In this document: piece by piece, positions 1-8,306 of the stretch
Layout: the number at the start of each line of letters is the position of its first letter
Numbering within the stretch: position 1 is the first letter of the stretch
Assembly: GCA_900548125.1 (NCBI GenBank)
Contig: URJN01000026.1
Coordinates: 1-13,371, forward strand
Direction of reading: 5' to 3'
Source of the DNA: an uncultured Eubacteriales bacterium
GTDB taxonomy: Bacteria > Bacillota > Clostridia > Christensenellales > Aristaeellaceae
Length of the DNA stretch: 13,371 nt
Translations under genes and position numbers: made by a program
Notes under the pieces: generated by a model
Seen by the model: the letters and a program-made list of their open reading frames with translations, nothing else
Told to the model about the DNA's origin: nothing
Databases searched by the model: none

Positions 1-1
1 C

Positions 2-151
2 TTTGCGCTGGAAAAGGGGATGGACAAACAACTCATCCTGCAAATCGCCATGAGCTGTGGGGCAATAAATGCAAAAATTGGTGGAAATGGCGGCATTGTT
101 TTGCAGGAATTCCGAAATGAAGCGTCGAAAATAAGCGTTACCCCTATTTAA
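2..151 (+). CDS. C-terminal fragment of a probable PfkB-family sugar or sugar-phosphate kinase
   Basis: A reading frame enters from the left edge and runs 49 codons to a TAA at 149-151; the start lies outside the window. The visible protein opens FALEKGMDKQLILQIAMSCG and continues with AINAKIGG, then ends in a short tail (ISVTPI). That order, a helix followed by a small-residue A..CGA.NA segment, a glycine-rich loop and a final beta-strand-like tail, resembles the C-terminus of ribokinase/PfkB kinases such as 1-phosphofructokinase-like enzymes. The catalytic GxGD region would be just upstream and cannot be seen, so the substrate is unknown. A terminator-like hairpin follows at once, which supports this being a real gene end. 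The family call is by resemblance only. Confidence 0.5.
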   Translation, partial: FALEKGMDKQLILQIAMSCGAINAKIGGNGGIVLQEFRNEASKISVTPI

Positions 152-158
152 AGGGCAG

Positions 159-185
159 CCGAAGGGCGTCCGTCGGAATTTTTTG
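159..185 (+). terminator. Probable rho-independent terminator after the kinase fragment
   Basis: CCGA (159-162) pairs with TCGG (173-176), and GG (164-165) with CC (170-171). One A.G mismatch and a four-base loop complete the hairpin, and AATTTTTTG follows. The stem is short but the T-run is good, and it sits eight bases after the stop codon. Confidence 0.45.
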
Positions 186-215
186 TGTTTCAGTCATCCA
201 AAAACGCTGATATGA

Positions 216-242
216 TTGACAATGACAAAAAAACAGTATACG
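216..242 (+). promoter_or_regulatory. Possible distal promoter of oppA
   Basis: A perfect -35 hexamer TTGACA lies at 216-221. The best -10 candidate is TATACG at 237-242, with a spacer of only 15 bases. The -35 is excellent but the -10 and spacing are weak, so this is one of two candidates upstream of oppA. Confidence 0.3.
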
Positions 243-278
243 CATTTATACGGAAATCGACGGGCTCAACTTGATATT

Positions 279-307
279 TTGTCGCAGGGATGCGGACAGA
301 ATATAAT
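279..307 (+). promoter_or_regulatory. Candidate proximal promoter of oppA
   Basis: TTGTCG (279-284; four of six consensus bases) and a perfect TATAAT (302-307) are separated by 17 bases. Transcription would start near 314, leaving a leader of about 17 bases that begins almost at the ribosome binding site GGGAGG (316-321). That is short but workable. No operator palindrome was recognised around it. Confidence 0.4.
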
Positions 308-330
308 ATTTTGCAGGGAGGAACTTAACC

Positions 331-2241
331 ATGAAGAAGCTTCTTTCTATGCTTCTGGCAGGTGCCATGCTCGTTTCTTCGACCGCTATGGCTTTTGCTG
401 AAAGCGCAGGCGCGGCGGAGAAGGGAACCATTGTCTATGGCTCTTCCACCGAAATCGGCGGCGACTTCGCCCCCAGCTCCTGGTGGACGAACAACGCGAC
501 TGACAAGCTCATCCGTGACCTGACCAATGACTACGGCATCACCGTCACCAACCAGGGCGGCGAGTACGTCGTCAATGACACGGTCTGCAAGGATCTGACC
601 TCCGTGGTCAACGATGACGGCAGCAAGACCTTCACCGTTACCATCAACGAGGGCCTGACCTACAACAACGGCGAAGCGATCACCGCGAAGGACTATGTCT
701 GGGGCATCGTATTCTCCTGCTCCAAGGTCGCGATGGACGTCGGCGCGAAGATGACCGGCTATCTGACCTATGTCGGCGGTCAGGAATACTTTGACGGCAA
801 AGCGACCGCGGTTTCCGGCGTGCGCCTCATCGACGATTACACCTACTCCGTGACCATCGTTCCGGAAAAGATTCCGTACTTCTACGATCTGTTTTACGTC
901 GGCGACATCCCGCTGTCCATCAAGTATTGGCTGGGCGATGCGGTTGAAGTCAAGGACGACGGCGAAGGCTGCTACATCGCCGGCGACTTCACCAAGGAAG
1001 GCATCGAGAAGCAGCTGGAGTACGCCCGCTTCAACGCCGGTGAAGACCGCGTTTCTGCCGGCCCGTACAACCTGGTTGCGTTCGACAAGGGTTCCCTGCA
1101 GGCGACCCTGACCATCAACCCGAACTACGCGGGCAACTTCGAGGGTCAGAAGCCGAGCATCGAAAAGATCGTCGTCACCAAGACCGAAGACGCGACTTGG
1201 GCTGACGCTCTGAAGACCGGTGCTTTCAACTTCTATGATACCGTCACCGACGGCACCCAGATCATGACTGCTCTGGATATCATCGAAGAAGGCGGCTTTG
1301 ACTACGTCCAGTTCGACCGTGCCGGCTACGGCATGCTGAACTTCCAGTGCGACTTCGGACCGACTCAGTTCGAGGCTGTCCGTCACGCGGTTGCGCTGCT
1401 GCTTGACCGCAACGAGTTTGCGAACACCTTCTGCCAGGGCTGGGGCGGCGTCGTCAACGGCATGTATGGCACGGGTCTGTGGCAGTATCAGGAAGCTGAG
1501 GAGTGGCTGGAAGCGACCCTCAATCCGTATTCCTACGATCCGGAAGCGGCTGTCGAAGAGCTGAAGGCTGACGGCTGGGTTTACAACGCCGACGGCAGCG
1601 ACTATGTCGATGGCTCCGGCGAAATCCGCTACAAGAAGGTTACTCCGGTTGAGGCCGGCACCTATGCGCACAACGTGACCCTCGCCGACGGCACCATCCT
1701 GATGCCGCTGATCATCGAATGGTCTTCTTCCGAGAACAACCCGGTTTCCGAGCTGCTCAACGTCATGCTGGCTCAGGGCGAGCAGACCGCCGAGGCCGGC
1801 ATGAAGATCAACCAGAACGTGATGACCTTCACCGAGCTGCTCAACTACTACTACCGCGATGCTTCTCAGGGCGACAAGTACGCCGTCCCGACCTACGGCA
1901 TGTACAACCTGGCTTCCAACTTCAACCCGGCCTACGACCAGTCCTATGAGTGGACGCTCGATCCGGCGATGGTCGCTCAGGGCTACAACCTGAACCGCCT
2001 GTACAACGAGACGCTGGACGCCATCACCATGAACATGGTTTACGGTGTGGAATCCACCAACACCTCGCTGTACATGACCTACTGGAAGGGCTTCCAGATG
2101 CTTTGGAACGAGCTGCTCCCGCAGATCCCGCTCTACTCCAACATCTACATCACGGTTTATCCGGATTGGCTCGAAAACTACACTCAGGATTCCTTCTGGG
2201 ATTTCCAGCAGGCGATTCTCTACGCGACCGTTGCTGAGTAA
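331..2241 (+). CDS. oppA: Extracytoplasmic substrate-binding protein of a peptide-type ABC importer (SBP family 5), 636 aa
   Basis: This is the ligand-capturing component of the transporter encoded downstream. Family 5 proteins bind oligopeptides, dipeptides, nickel or some sugars, and the ligand here cannot be read from sequence. Residues 1-23 form a secretion signal: two lysines, a hydrophobic core and an AFA/ES-type cleavage site. There is no lipobox cysteine, although Gram-positive OppA proteins are usually lipoproteins. The family signature is visible as GEAITAKDYVW at 114-124, matching the usual G.pltA.DV.y pattern. Near the C-terminus is a LLPQIPLYSN segment, typical of family 5. At 636 residues it is longer than the usual 530-560. 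The ATG at 331 has GGGAGG nine bases upstream. A strong terminator follows, so it may be made in excess over the membrane subunits. Confidence 0.9.
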   Translation: MKKLLSMLLAGAMLVSSTAMAFAESAGAAEKGTIVYGSSTEIGGDFAPSSWWTNNATDKLIRDLTNDYGITVTNQGGEYVVNDTVCKDLTSVVNDDGSKTFTVTINEGLTYNNGEAITAKDYVWGIVFSCSKVAMDVGAKMTGYLTYVGGQEYFDGKATAVSGVRLIDDYTYSVTIVPEKIPYFYDLFYVGDIPLSIKYWLGDAVEVKDDGEGCYIAGDFTKEGIEKQLEYARFNAGEDRVSAGPYNLVAFDKGSLQATLTINPNYAGNFEGQKPSIEKIVVTKTEDATWADALKTGAFNFYDTVTDGTQIMTALDIIEEGGFDYVQFDRAGYGMLNFQCDFGPTQFEAVRHAVALLLDRNEFANTFCQGWGGVVNGMYGTGLWQYQEAEEWLEATLNPYSYDPEAAVEELKADGWVYNADGSDYVDGSGEIRYKKVTPVEAGTYAHNVTLADGTILMPLIIEWSSSENNPVSELLNVMLAQGEQTAEAGMKINQNVMTFTELLNYYYRDASQGDKYAVPTYGMYNLASNFNPAYDQSYEWTLDPAMVAQGYNLNRLYNETLDAITMNMVYGVESTNTSLYMTYWKGFQMLWNELLPQIPLYSNIYITVYPDWLENYTQDSFWDFQQAILYATVAE

Positions 2242-2262
2242 TCTCGCTTCGTAAGCAAAACA

Positions 2263-2296
2263 GGGGGCGGGCGTTCTGCCCGACCCCTTTTTCTTT
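2263..2296 (+). terminator. Rho-independent terminator between oppA and oppB
   Basis: GGGG-CGGGC (2263-2272) pairs with GCCCG-CCCC (2278-2287), leaving one G.A mismatch and a five-base loop GTTCT, and TTTTTCTTT follows. It lies 22 bases after the oppA stop. The rest of the transporter lies downstream on the same strand, so partial read-through is the natural reading: high oppA transcript and less oppBCDF. Confidence 0.8.
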
Positions 2297-2322
2297 AATT
2301 TTTGAAAATAATCGTCCCGATA

Positions 2323-2382
2323 AGGACAAGCGCCCTGCCCTTGGCGTGCAAAGAGGGGTGCAAAGGGCAAAGCACTTGTCCT
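2323..2382 (+). repeat. 60-base imperfect palindrome in the oppA-oppB intergenic region
   Basis: Bases 2323-2347 pair with 2358-2382. The outer eight pairs are perfect (AGGACAAG against CTTGTCCT). Across 25 positions there are 19 Watson-Crick pairs, two G.T wobbles and four mismatches, with a ten-base loop. Three of the mismatches are C.A and would become G.U wobbles in RNA from the opposite strand. It follows the oppA terminator and has no T-run of its own. It could stabilise or process the oppA mRNA end, act as an operator for oppB, or be a small mobile hairpin repeat. The sequence does not decide between these. Confidence 0.75.
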
Positions 2383-2402
2383 GTGGATGAATTTCATATA
2401 CA
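2376..2402 (+). promoter_or_regulatory. Weak candidate promoter for oppBCDF
   Basis: TTGTCC (2376-2381) and TATACA (2397-2402) are separated by 15 bases. The -35 lies inside the right arm of the palindrome at 2323-2382. The spacing is short, so this is only a candidate, but a promoter here would let oppB onward be transcribed independently of the oppA terminator. Confidence 0.25.
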
Positions 2403-2446
2403 TGGCGGAAACCGCGAAGAGGAGAACCGCCGAAGACAATACCAAT

Positions 2447-2453
2447 AGAGAGG
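2447..2453 (+). promoter_or_regulatory. Ribosome binding site that fixes the oppB start
   Basis: AGAGAGG directly abuts an ATG at 2454, too close to serve it. It sits nine bases before the in-frame ATG at 2463, so 2463 is the start. Confidence 0.65.
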
Positions 2454-2462
2454 ATGGATGAG

Positions 2463-3488
2463 ATGGGCAAATATATTGCCAAGCGTATCGGATATATGGC
2501 GCTTGTGTTTCTCATCGTTTCGTTTTTGATGTACTCGCTGTACAACCTGATTCCGACCGACCCTGCCCGCGCAGAGCTGGAAGCGCAGAAGCAGAGCCTC
2601 AAGCCGGCGGAATATGAGCAGTTGTATCAGGAGCTGCGCGCGAAGATGGGTCTTGATGATCCGCTGGTCGTGCGCTATATGCGCTGGATGGGTCTGTGGC
2701 CGGATGTCGGGGACAACTCGGATTTCAACGGACTGCTTCAGGGCAACTTCGGTTATTCCCAGTTCTACAAGCAGGACGTGATTAAGGTTATCTCCGTCCC
2801 GATGAAGAACACGATTTTTATCAATATTTTCTCCACCATCATTGCGCTGGCGGTCACCATTCCACTGGGTATTTTCTGCGCCGTTCACAAGGGCAAAAAG
2901 GTGGATAACACGGTGCAGGTCGTCACGATGCTCGGTTACAGCATCCCGATCTACATCATCGCGTTGATTTTCATGTTCTTCTTCTGCGTTCTCTGGCGCA
3001 TCTTCCCGATTTCCGGCACGAAGACGGCGGGCGCGATTTACGCGACCAAGTGGGATGAGTTTGTGGATATGCTCTACCACATCGCTCTGCCGGTCATCGT
3101 CATGACGTTCGCCTCTCTGGGCGGCATGACCCGCTATGTCCGCAGCGCGATGATCGACGCGCTGAGCATGGATTACATCCGCACGGCGCGTGCCAAGGGT
3201 CTTAAAGAGAAGGTCGTCATCTACTCCCACGCGTGGCGCAACGCGCTGCTGCCGATCATCACCTCGATCATCGGCTGGTTTATCAGCATTTTCTCCGGCT
3301 CGGTTATCATCGAGAACACGTTCTCTCTGAACGGCATGGGCAAGCTCTACTGGGCGGGTCTGAGCAACCTCGACTTTGAGCTGGTTCTGGCGATTCAGAT
3401 GTTCTATACCATCGTTGCACTGGTCGGCTCGCTGATTATGGATATCAGCTACGGTCTGGTCGATCCGCGCGTCCGCGTGGACAAGTAA
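2463..3488 (+). CDS. oppB: ABC importer permease, OppB/DppB type, 341 aa
   Basis: This is one of the two membrane subunits that form the translocation path for the substrate delivered by the binding protein. The N-terminus MGKYIAKRIG is the family's usual opening, followed by a first membrane span at about residues 11-30. A larger extracytoplasmic segment (about 31-115) is followed by further spans. The ATPase-contacting EAA loop is clear at about 238-264 (DYIRTARAKGL...RNALLPI). The protein ends with GLVDPRVRV, the standard OppB tail. Its length is normal for the family, in contrast to its partner OppC. An upstream in-frame ATG at 2454 was rejected because the ribosome binding site touches it. 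OppC begins 12 bases after the stop with its own AAGGAGG, so the two are clearly cotranscribed. Confidence 0.93.
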   Translation: MGKYIAKRIGYMALVFLIVSFLMYSLYNLIPTDPARAELEAQKQSLKPAEYEQLYQELRAKMGLDDPLVVRYMRWMGLWPDVGDNSDFNGLLQGNFGYSQFYKQDVIKVISVPMKNTIFINIFSTIIALAVTIPLGIFCAVHKGKKVDNTVQVVTMLGYSIPIYIIALIFMFFFCVLWRIFPISGTKTAGAIYATKWDEFVDMLYHIALPVIVMTFASLGGMTRYVRSAMIDALSMDYIRTARAKGLKEKVVIYSHAWRNALLPIITSIIGWFISIFSGSVIIENTFSLNGMGKLYWAGLSNLDFELVLAIQMFYTIVALVGSLIMDISYGLVDPRVRVDK

Positions 3489-3500
3489 GGAGGAAGAACA

Positions 3501-5357
3501 ATGAGCAATAAGAAAAAAGAATTCTTCCTCGTGCGCTGGTTCAAGCGGTGCTTCTTGGGAAGCCGTCCCGAGCTTTCTACGGAGGAAGAAGAAAAGATTC
3601 AGACCCCCGTGCGTGCGATGGTTTCAAACTTTGCCCATCGTCCGCTGGCGATGATCGGTCTGATTGTGTTCCTTGCGATTTTCGTATTCGTCATGGTCGG
3701 CCCGCACATCTGGGTGCTTGACCTTTCCGAGCAGGACAGCACGCTGACCAACCTTCCGCCTTCCAGCAACATGATGGATGTGCCGAAGGCGCTGCTGGAC
3801 AACGGTGTCAAGGATATTTCCTCCGGCAATACCTACGGCATCGGCGTTGACAACAAGGGCGAAATCTATACCTGGGGTCATACCCGCATCACGGATAAGA
3901 TTGACGTTGCGAACATTCCGGACGAAGTCAAGACGGCTGACCTGACGCAGATCGCCGCCGGTACGGACCATATCGTCGCGGTGGACACGGACGGCAAGGT
4001 CTATGTCTGGGGCAACACGCGACTCCAGCAGGATAAGTTCTCCAACGACATGAAGAAGGCGATGGACAAGGGCGGCGACGACTGGGATATCGTCCAGCTC
4101 GAAGCCAGCAACCAGTTCTCCGCCATCGTCTGTTCGAACGGCAACCTTTATCTCTGGGGCAACGGCAACATGGCGGACATCAAGCTCCGCAGCAAGTATC
4201 AGGGCAAAATCGCCAAGGTCGCGCTGACCGACAACGAATACATCGCCCTGCTGACGGATGGAACCGTCGCCTATACCGGCAACAAGGATAAGACCTCTCC
4301 GTTTGCCAAGATTCCGGCAGGACTCAAGGGCAAGAAAGTCGTCGATATCGCTGCCACGAGCAAATCCGTTGCGGCGATCACCGAGGACGGCGAGGTCTAC
4401 ATCTGGGGCAACGCTGTGAAGGGCGAAGCCAATGTACCGGCGCTTGAATCCAAGATTGTTCACATCTACGGCGGCCGTTATCATTACACCGCGCTGCTGG
4501 AAAACGGCGACCTGGTTTCCTGGGGCAACAACAAGTACGGTCAGATCAATGTGCCGGAGAAGGCGCAGAGCGCAGACAACATCGAAAAGATCTTCGTTTC
4601 CAGCTATCAGAATTATGCGCTGGCGAGCGACGGCACGATGTATACGTGGGGTCTGAAGGGCTTCACGCTCGGCACGGACAGCCTCGGACGCGACATGCTG
4701 ACCCGTATCGTCAACGGCGGCAGGGTCACCATGACCGTCGGCGCAATCTCAGTTGTCATCGCGACCATCCTCGGCATCATCTTCGGCGGACTTGCCGGCT
4801 ACTTCGGCGGCAGGCTCGATATCTTCATCATGCGTATCGCGGAAATTGTCGGCGGTCTGCCGTTCATCCCGTTCGCCATGATTCTCTCCGCCGTTATCGG
4901 TACGAGGCTGGATCCGACGCAGAGGATGTACCTCATCATGGTCGTTCTGGGCGTGCTGAGCTGGGTTCCGACCTGCCGTCTCGTGCGTGCGCAGATTCTG
5001 GCGCAGCGCGAAATGGAGTACGTCACCGCGGCGAAGGCGATGGGCATCCGTGAATACACCATCGTATTCCGTCACATTCTGCCCAACGTCGTCAGCCTGC
5101 TGATCGTTTCCATGACGCTGGACTTTGCAACCTGCATGCTGACCGAATCGACGCTGTCTTACCTCGGCTTCGGCATTCCGCTGCCGACCCCGACGTGGGG
5201 CAACCTGCTCAACGGCGCGAACAACTCCATCGTCATCCAGCAGTATTGGTGGCAGTGGGTGTTCCCGGCGGCGATTTTCGGCATCTGCACCATTTGTATC
5301 AACCTGATTGGCGACGGTCTGCGCGATGCGCTCGACCCGAAGGCACTCGAACGTTAA
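3501..5357 (+). CDS. oppC: ABC importer permease, OppC/DppC type, with a seven-repeat RCC1-like propeller in its first external loop, 618 aa
   Basis: This is the second membrane subunit of the importer, about twice the usual length of around 300 residues. Residues 1-48 are cytoplasmic and include the OppC N-terminal segment, and the first span is at about 49-68. The loop then reads as in normal OppC up to NLPPSS (84-89). It resumes at FTLGTDSLGRDMLTR (388-402), where ordinary OppC has its LGTD.LGRD.LSR motif. The roughly 300 residues between are RCC1-type repeats (separate entry). The remaining spans follow from about 412. The EAA loop that contacts the ATPases lies at about 506-529 (EYVTAAKAMGI...RHILPN), and the family tail GDGLRDALDPK closes the protein. 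No stop or frame break lies at either junction, and codon use matches the neighbours, so this is a genuine fusion. AAGGAGG lies seven bases before the ATG. Confidence 0.93.
   Translation: MSNKKKEFFLVRWFKRCFLGSRPELSTEEEEKIQTPVRAMVSNFAHRPLAMIGLIVFLAIFVFVMVGPHIWVLDLSEQDSTLTNLPPSSNMMDVPKALLDNGVKDISSGNTYGIGVDNKGEIYTWGHTRITDKIDVANIPDEVKTADLTQIAAGTDHIVAVDTDGKVYVWGNTRLQQDKFSNDMKKAMDKGGDDWDIVQLEASNQFSAIVCSNGNLYLWGNGNMADIKLRSKYQGKIAKVALTDNEYIALLTDGTVAYTGNKDKTSPFAKIPAGLKGKKVVDIAATSKSVAAITEDGEVYIWGNAVKGEANVPALESKIVHIYGGRYHYTALLENGDLVSWGNNKYGQINVPEKAQSADNIEKIFVSSYQNYALASDGTMYTWGLKGFTLGTDSLGRDMLTRIVNGGRVTMTVGAISVVIATILGIIFGGLAGYFGGRLDIFIMRIAEIVGGLPFIPFAMILSAVIGTRLDPTQRMYLIMVVLGVLSWVPTCRLVRAQILAQREMEYVTAAKAMGIREYTIVFRHILPNVVSLLIVSMTLDFATCMLTESTLSYLGFGIPLPTPTWGNLLNGANNSIVIQQYWWQWVFPAAIFGICTICINLIGDGLRDALDPKALER
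3768..4658 (+). other. RCC1-like beta-propeller domain encoded inside oppC
   Basis: Residues 90-386 of the permease hold seven units of about 27-49 residues, each following the RCC1 pattern: hydrophobic-x-x-hydrophobic, small-residue turn, A-hydrophobic, DG-x-hydrophobic-Y-x-WG. The WG pairs are at 125-126, 170-171, 219-220, 302-303, 341-342 and 383-384; the fourth unit has TG at 259-260 instead. Examples are IAAGTDHIVAVDTDGKVYVWG and the sixth unit, which ends WGNNKYGQ. Seven units are the number in a closed RCC1 propeller. Given the topology of OppC, this domain faces outside the membrane. Eukaryotic RCC1 domains act as interaction surfaces; the role here is unknown. Confidence 0.88.
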
Positions 5358-5375
5358 GTAAGGAGGGGAAGAATT

Positions 5376-6354
<979 letters not shown>

Positions 6355-6371
<17 letters not shown>

Positions 6372-7911
6372 AGAGGGGAAGAAGGTGCTGCTTCGCGTCA
6401 GCAACCTCAAGCAGTACTTCCCGCTGAAGAAGAAGGGCATGTTCGTCAAGGCGAACGACGGCATCACACTCGATATTTACGAGGGCGAAACGTTTGGTCT
6501 GGTCGGTGAATCCGGCTGCGGCAAGTCCACGTTCGGACGCACGCTGCTTCAGCTCTACCGCCAGACGGACGGACGCACGATGTACTACGGACGCACGCTG
6601 GATGAGCTTGCGCCGCGCTATGTGAAAAAGACGCTGGAAACGCTCGACAAGCACCGCGAAAAGTGGCATGCGCTTAGGAAGCATCTGGATACCATCCAGA
6701 AGGAATACGACGCGATGCCCGACGGCGAAGCGAAGTATAAGAAGCACAACGAGCTGGATAAAGCCAGGAAGGATGAAAACGACGCCCTGCTGGATATGGC
6801 GAACCTGATCGGCGGCTTTGTCGCGGTTCAGAATATCGCGGACGCGCAGAAGCTCTTCCTTGAGGAATACCGCATCTCCAGCACCCGAGTGAAGGAGCAA
6901 CGTCATCGCGACGGCGTGCAGCTCAATCTGGACGACGTGCTTTTTGACCTCAAGAAGGCGCAGGAAGCGGGCAAGAACAGCAGCGGCTACGAAAAGAAGG
7001 CGGCGAAGTACCGCGCCGAGCTTGCGAAAATCGACGAGAAGATCGTTGCGCTCACCAATCAGATTGAAAGCGTCCGCAGACAGCTCGACACGATGCGTCA
7101 GGCGCATGCCGGCGAGGCGGAGTTCAAGCGCTATGAAACGCTGCGCGACGAGGGCATCGACCTCGCGCGTCTGGAGTATCCGGAAATCCGACTGCTCCGC
7201 CGCGACCTGCAGCTCATCTTCCAGGATCCGTATTCCAGCCTGAACCCGCGCATGACGGTCGGCAATATCATCGGCGAGGGTCTGCTGGCGCACGGCTTCT
7301 TCAAGAAGAACGACGAGCGCATGCAGGAATACATCATCAAGACGATGGAGGACGCGGGTCTGGCGAGCTACTTCCTGCATCGCTTCCCGCATCAGTTCTC
7401 CGGCGGTCAGCGTCAGCGCATCGGCATCGCCCGCAGCCTTGCCGTGAAGCCGAAGTTCGTCGTCTGCGACGAGGCGGTTTCCGCGCTGGACGTGTCCATC
7501 CAGAGCCAGATTATCAACCTGCTCGCTGATTTGAAGGAGCAGAGCAACCTGACCTATCTGTTCATCACGCATGACCTGTCGGTCGTCAAGTATATCTCCG
7601 ACCGCGTCGGCGTCATGTATCTGGGCAACATGGTCGAGCTTGCCGATACGCAGGAGATTTTCGATCATCCGCTGCATCCGTATACGGAGGCACTGATGGC
7701 GGCGATTCCGACGACGGACGTCGAGGAGCATCGCGAGCTGCGCATTCTGGAAGGCGATATCCCCAGTCCGGTCAATCCGCCGCAGGGCTGCAAATTCCAT
7801 ACGCGCTGTGCGCACTGCACGGAAATCTGCAAACACGCCGTTCCGGAGTGGAGAGAGATGGCGCCGGGTCACTTCGTCGCCTGCCATCATCCGCTCGGAG
7901 AGAAGGAATAA
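6355..7911 (+). CDS. oppF: ABC importer ATPase, OppF/DppF type, with a long helical insertion, 518 aa
   Basis: This is the second nucleotide-binding subunit and pairs with OppD. It is about 200 residues longer than the usual 310-330. Numbering from the GTG start, Walker A is GESGCGKST at 51-59, the Q-loop is IFQDPYSSLNPRM (Q290), the signature is FSGGQRQR at 348-355, Walker B and the D-loop are VVCDEAVSALD (D372, E373), and the switch histidine is H406. All catalytic residues are kept; the proline usual after the Walker B glutamate is alanine. Residues of about 82-278, between the first beta-subdomain and the Q-loop, are an inserted charged helical segment (separate entry). The C-terminal peptide-transporter extension, with HPYTEAL and a cysteine cluster (C479, C485, C488, C492, C510), is intact. 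Both ATP sites of the OppD/OppF pair therefore look competent. Confidence 0.93.
6598..7188 (+). other. Coiled-coil-like insertion encoded inside oppF
   Basis: Residues of about 82-278 of the ATPase have no counterpart in ordinary OppF. Residues of about 87-148 and 196-262 are rich in Lys, Glu, Arg and Ala with regularly spaced Leu and Ile (for example LAKIDEKIVALTNQIESVRR), as expected for two long helices. A more mixed segment (about 149-195) lies between them. This suggests an antiparallel coiled-coil arm with a small tip, projecting into the cytoplasm. UvrA and Rad50 also carry insertions between Walker A and the signature motif, but I see no sequence link to them. Confidence 0.75.
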
Positions 7912-7914
7912 GCG

Positions 7915-8127
7915 ATGAGGCTTCCGTTTCATGGACGCTATGAGCGCTTCCGCGAGCTTCAAAGGGAGAAAATGGGTGAGCAGCAAATTGACCGCGCGCC
8001 CTGCGACGAAATGGAAAAAGGCGACGGGCTTGCCATGCTGATTGCGGCGATGATTACCATCGTGCCGATCTGCCTGGTCGTTATCGCCATACTCGCCGCG
8101 GCGGGATATTTCTTCATCGTCAGATAA
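7915..8127 (+). CDS. Small single-span membrane protein, last gene of the opp operon, 70 aa
   Basis: I do not recognise a family. The first 38 residues are polar and strongly charged (for example RYERFRELQREKMGEQ), and residues of about 39-68 form one long hydrophobic segment rich in Ala, Ile and Val, ending in a C-terminal arginine. The arrangement fits a cytoplasmic tail followed by one membrane span, or a very tight hairpin. The ATG lies three bases after the oppF stop, with AAGGA seven bases upstream, and a strong terminator follows four bases after its own stop. It is therefore almost certainly translated with the transporter. An accessory or regulatory role for the complex is plausible from position alone. 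Confidence 0.75.
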   Translation: MRLPFHGRYERFRELQREKMGEQQIDRAPCDEMEKGDGLAMLIAAMITIVPICLVVIAILAAAGYFFIVR

Positions 8128-8130
8128 ATC

Positions 8131-8158
8131 AAAGGGCTGCTGAAAAGCAGCCCTTTTT
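8131..8158 (+). terminator. Terminator of the opp operon
   Basis: AAAGGGCTGCT (8131-8141) pairs perfectly with AGCAGCCCTTT (8146-8156) around a GAAA loop, and further T residues follow. It is an 11-base-pair stem directly after the last gene. Confidence 0.93.
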
Positions 8159-8280
8159 CAACGTATAGGAAATTGCGTAAAATCGCCCGCGTGAGCAAGA
8201 CTTTGATGTGTGGCGGACTTCGGCGGAAGTGAAGGTGGGTTCAGTTCGCTTTTTCACATGCAGGAAATGGCGTGAGCGGC

Positions 8281-8306
8281 AAAAGCCTGAAGAAAAGGCG
8301 TCAGGC
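8281..8306 (-). terminator. Possible terminator overlapping the stop of the alarmone synthetase gene
   Basis: Read on the minus strand, GCCTGA (8306-8301, containing the stop codon) pairs with TCAGGC (8290-8285) across a ten-base loop, and TTTT (8284-8281) follows. The stem is six pairs and the T-run is short, so this is moderate evidence. Confidence 0.45.

Noticed and set aside
216..401. 61-residue + strand frame ahead of and overlapping oppA
   Set aside because: It starts inside the promoter region without a ribosome binding site and overlaps the signal peptide of oppA in another frame.
325..2445. 706-residue open frame on the minus strand opposite oppA
   Set aside because: It is a by-product of the strong codon bias and GC-rich third positions of oppA. 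Its translation is low-complexity (Val, Arg, Asp rich), matches no family and has no ribosome binding site context.
3765..4661. Assembly chimera as an explanation for the RCC1 segment in oppC
   Set aside because: The frame is continuous, codon use matches the flanks, and both junctions fall at loop positions that preserve the permease motifs.
8159..8280. Search for a gene or RNA between the two convergent terminators
   Set aside because: Only a weak imperfect repeat (AGGAAATTGCGT and AGGAAATGGCGT) was seen; no supported feature.
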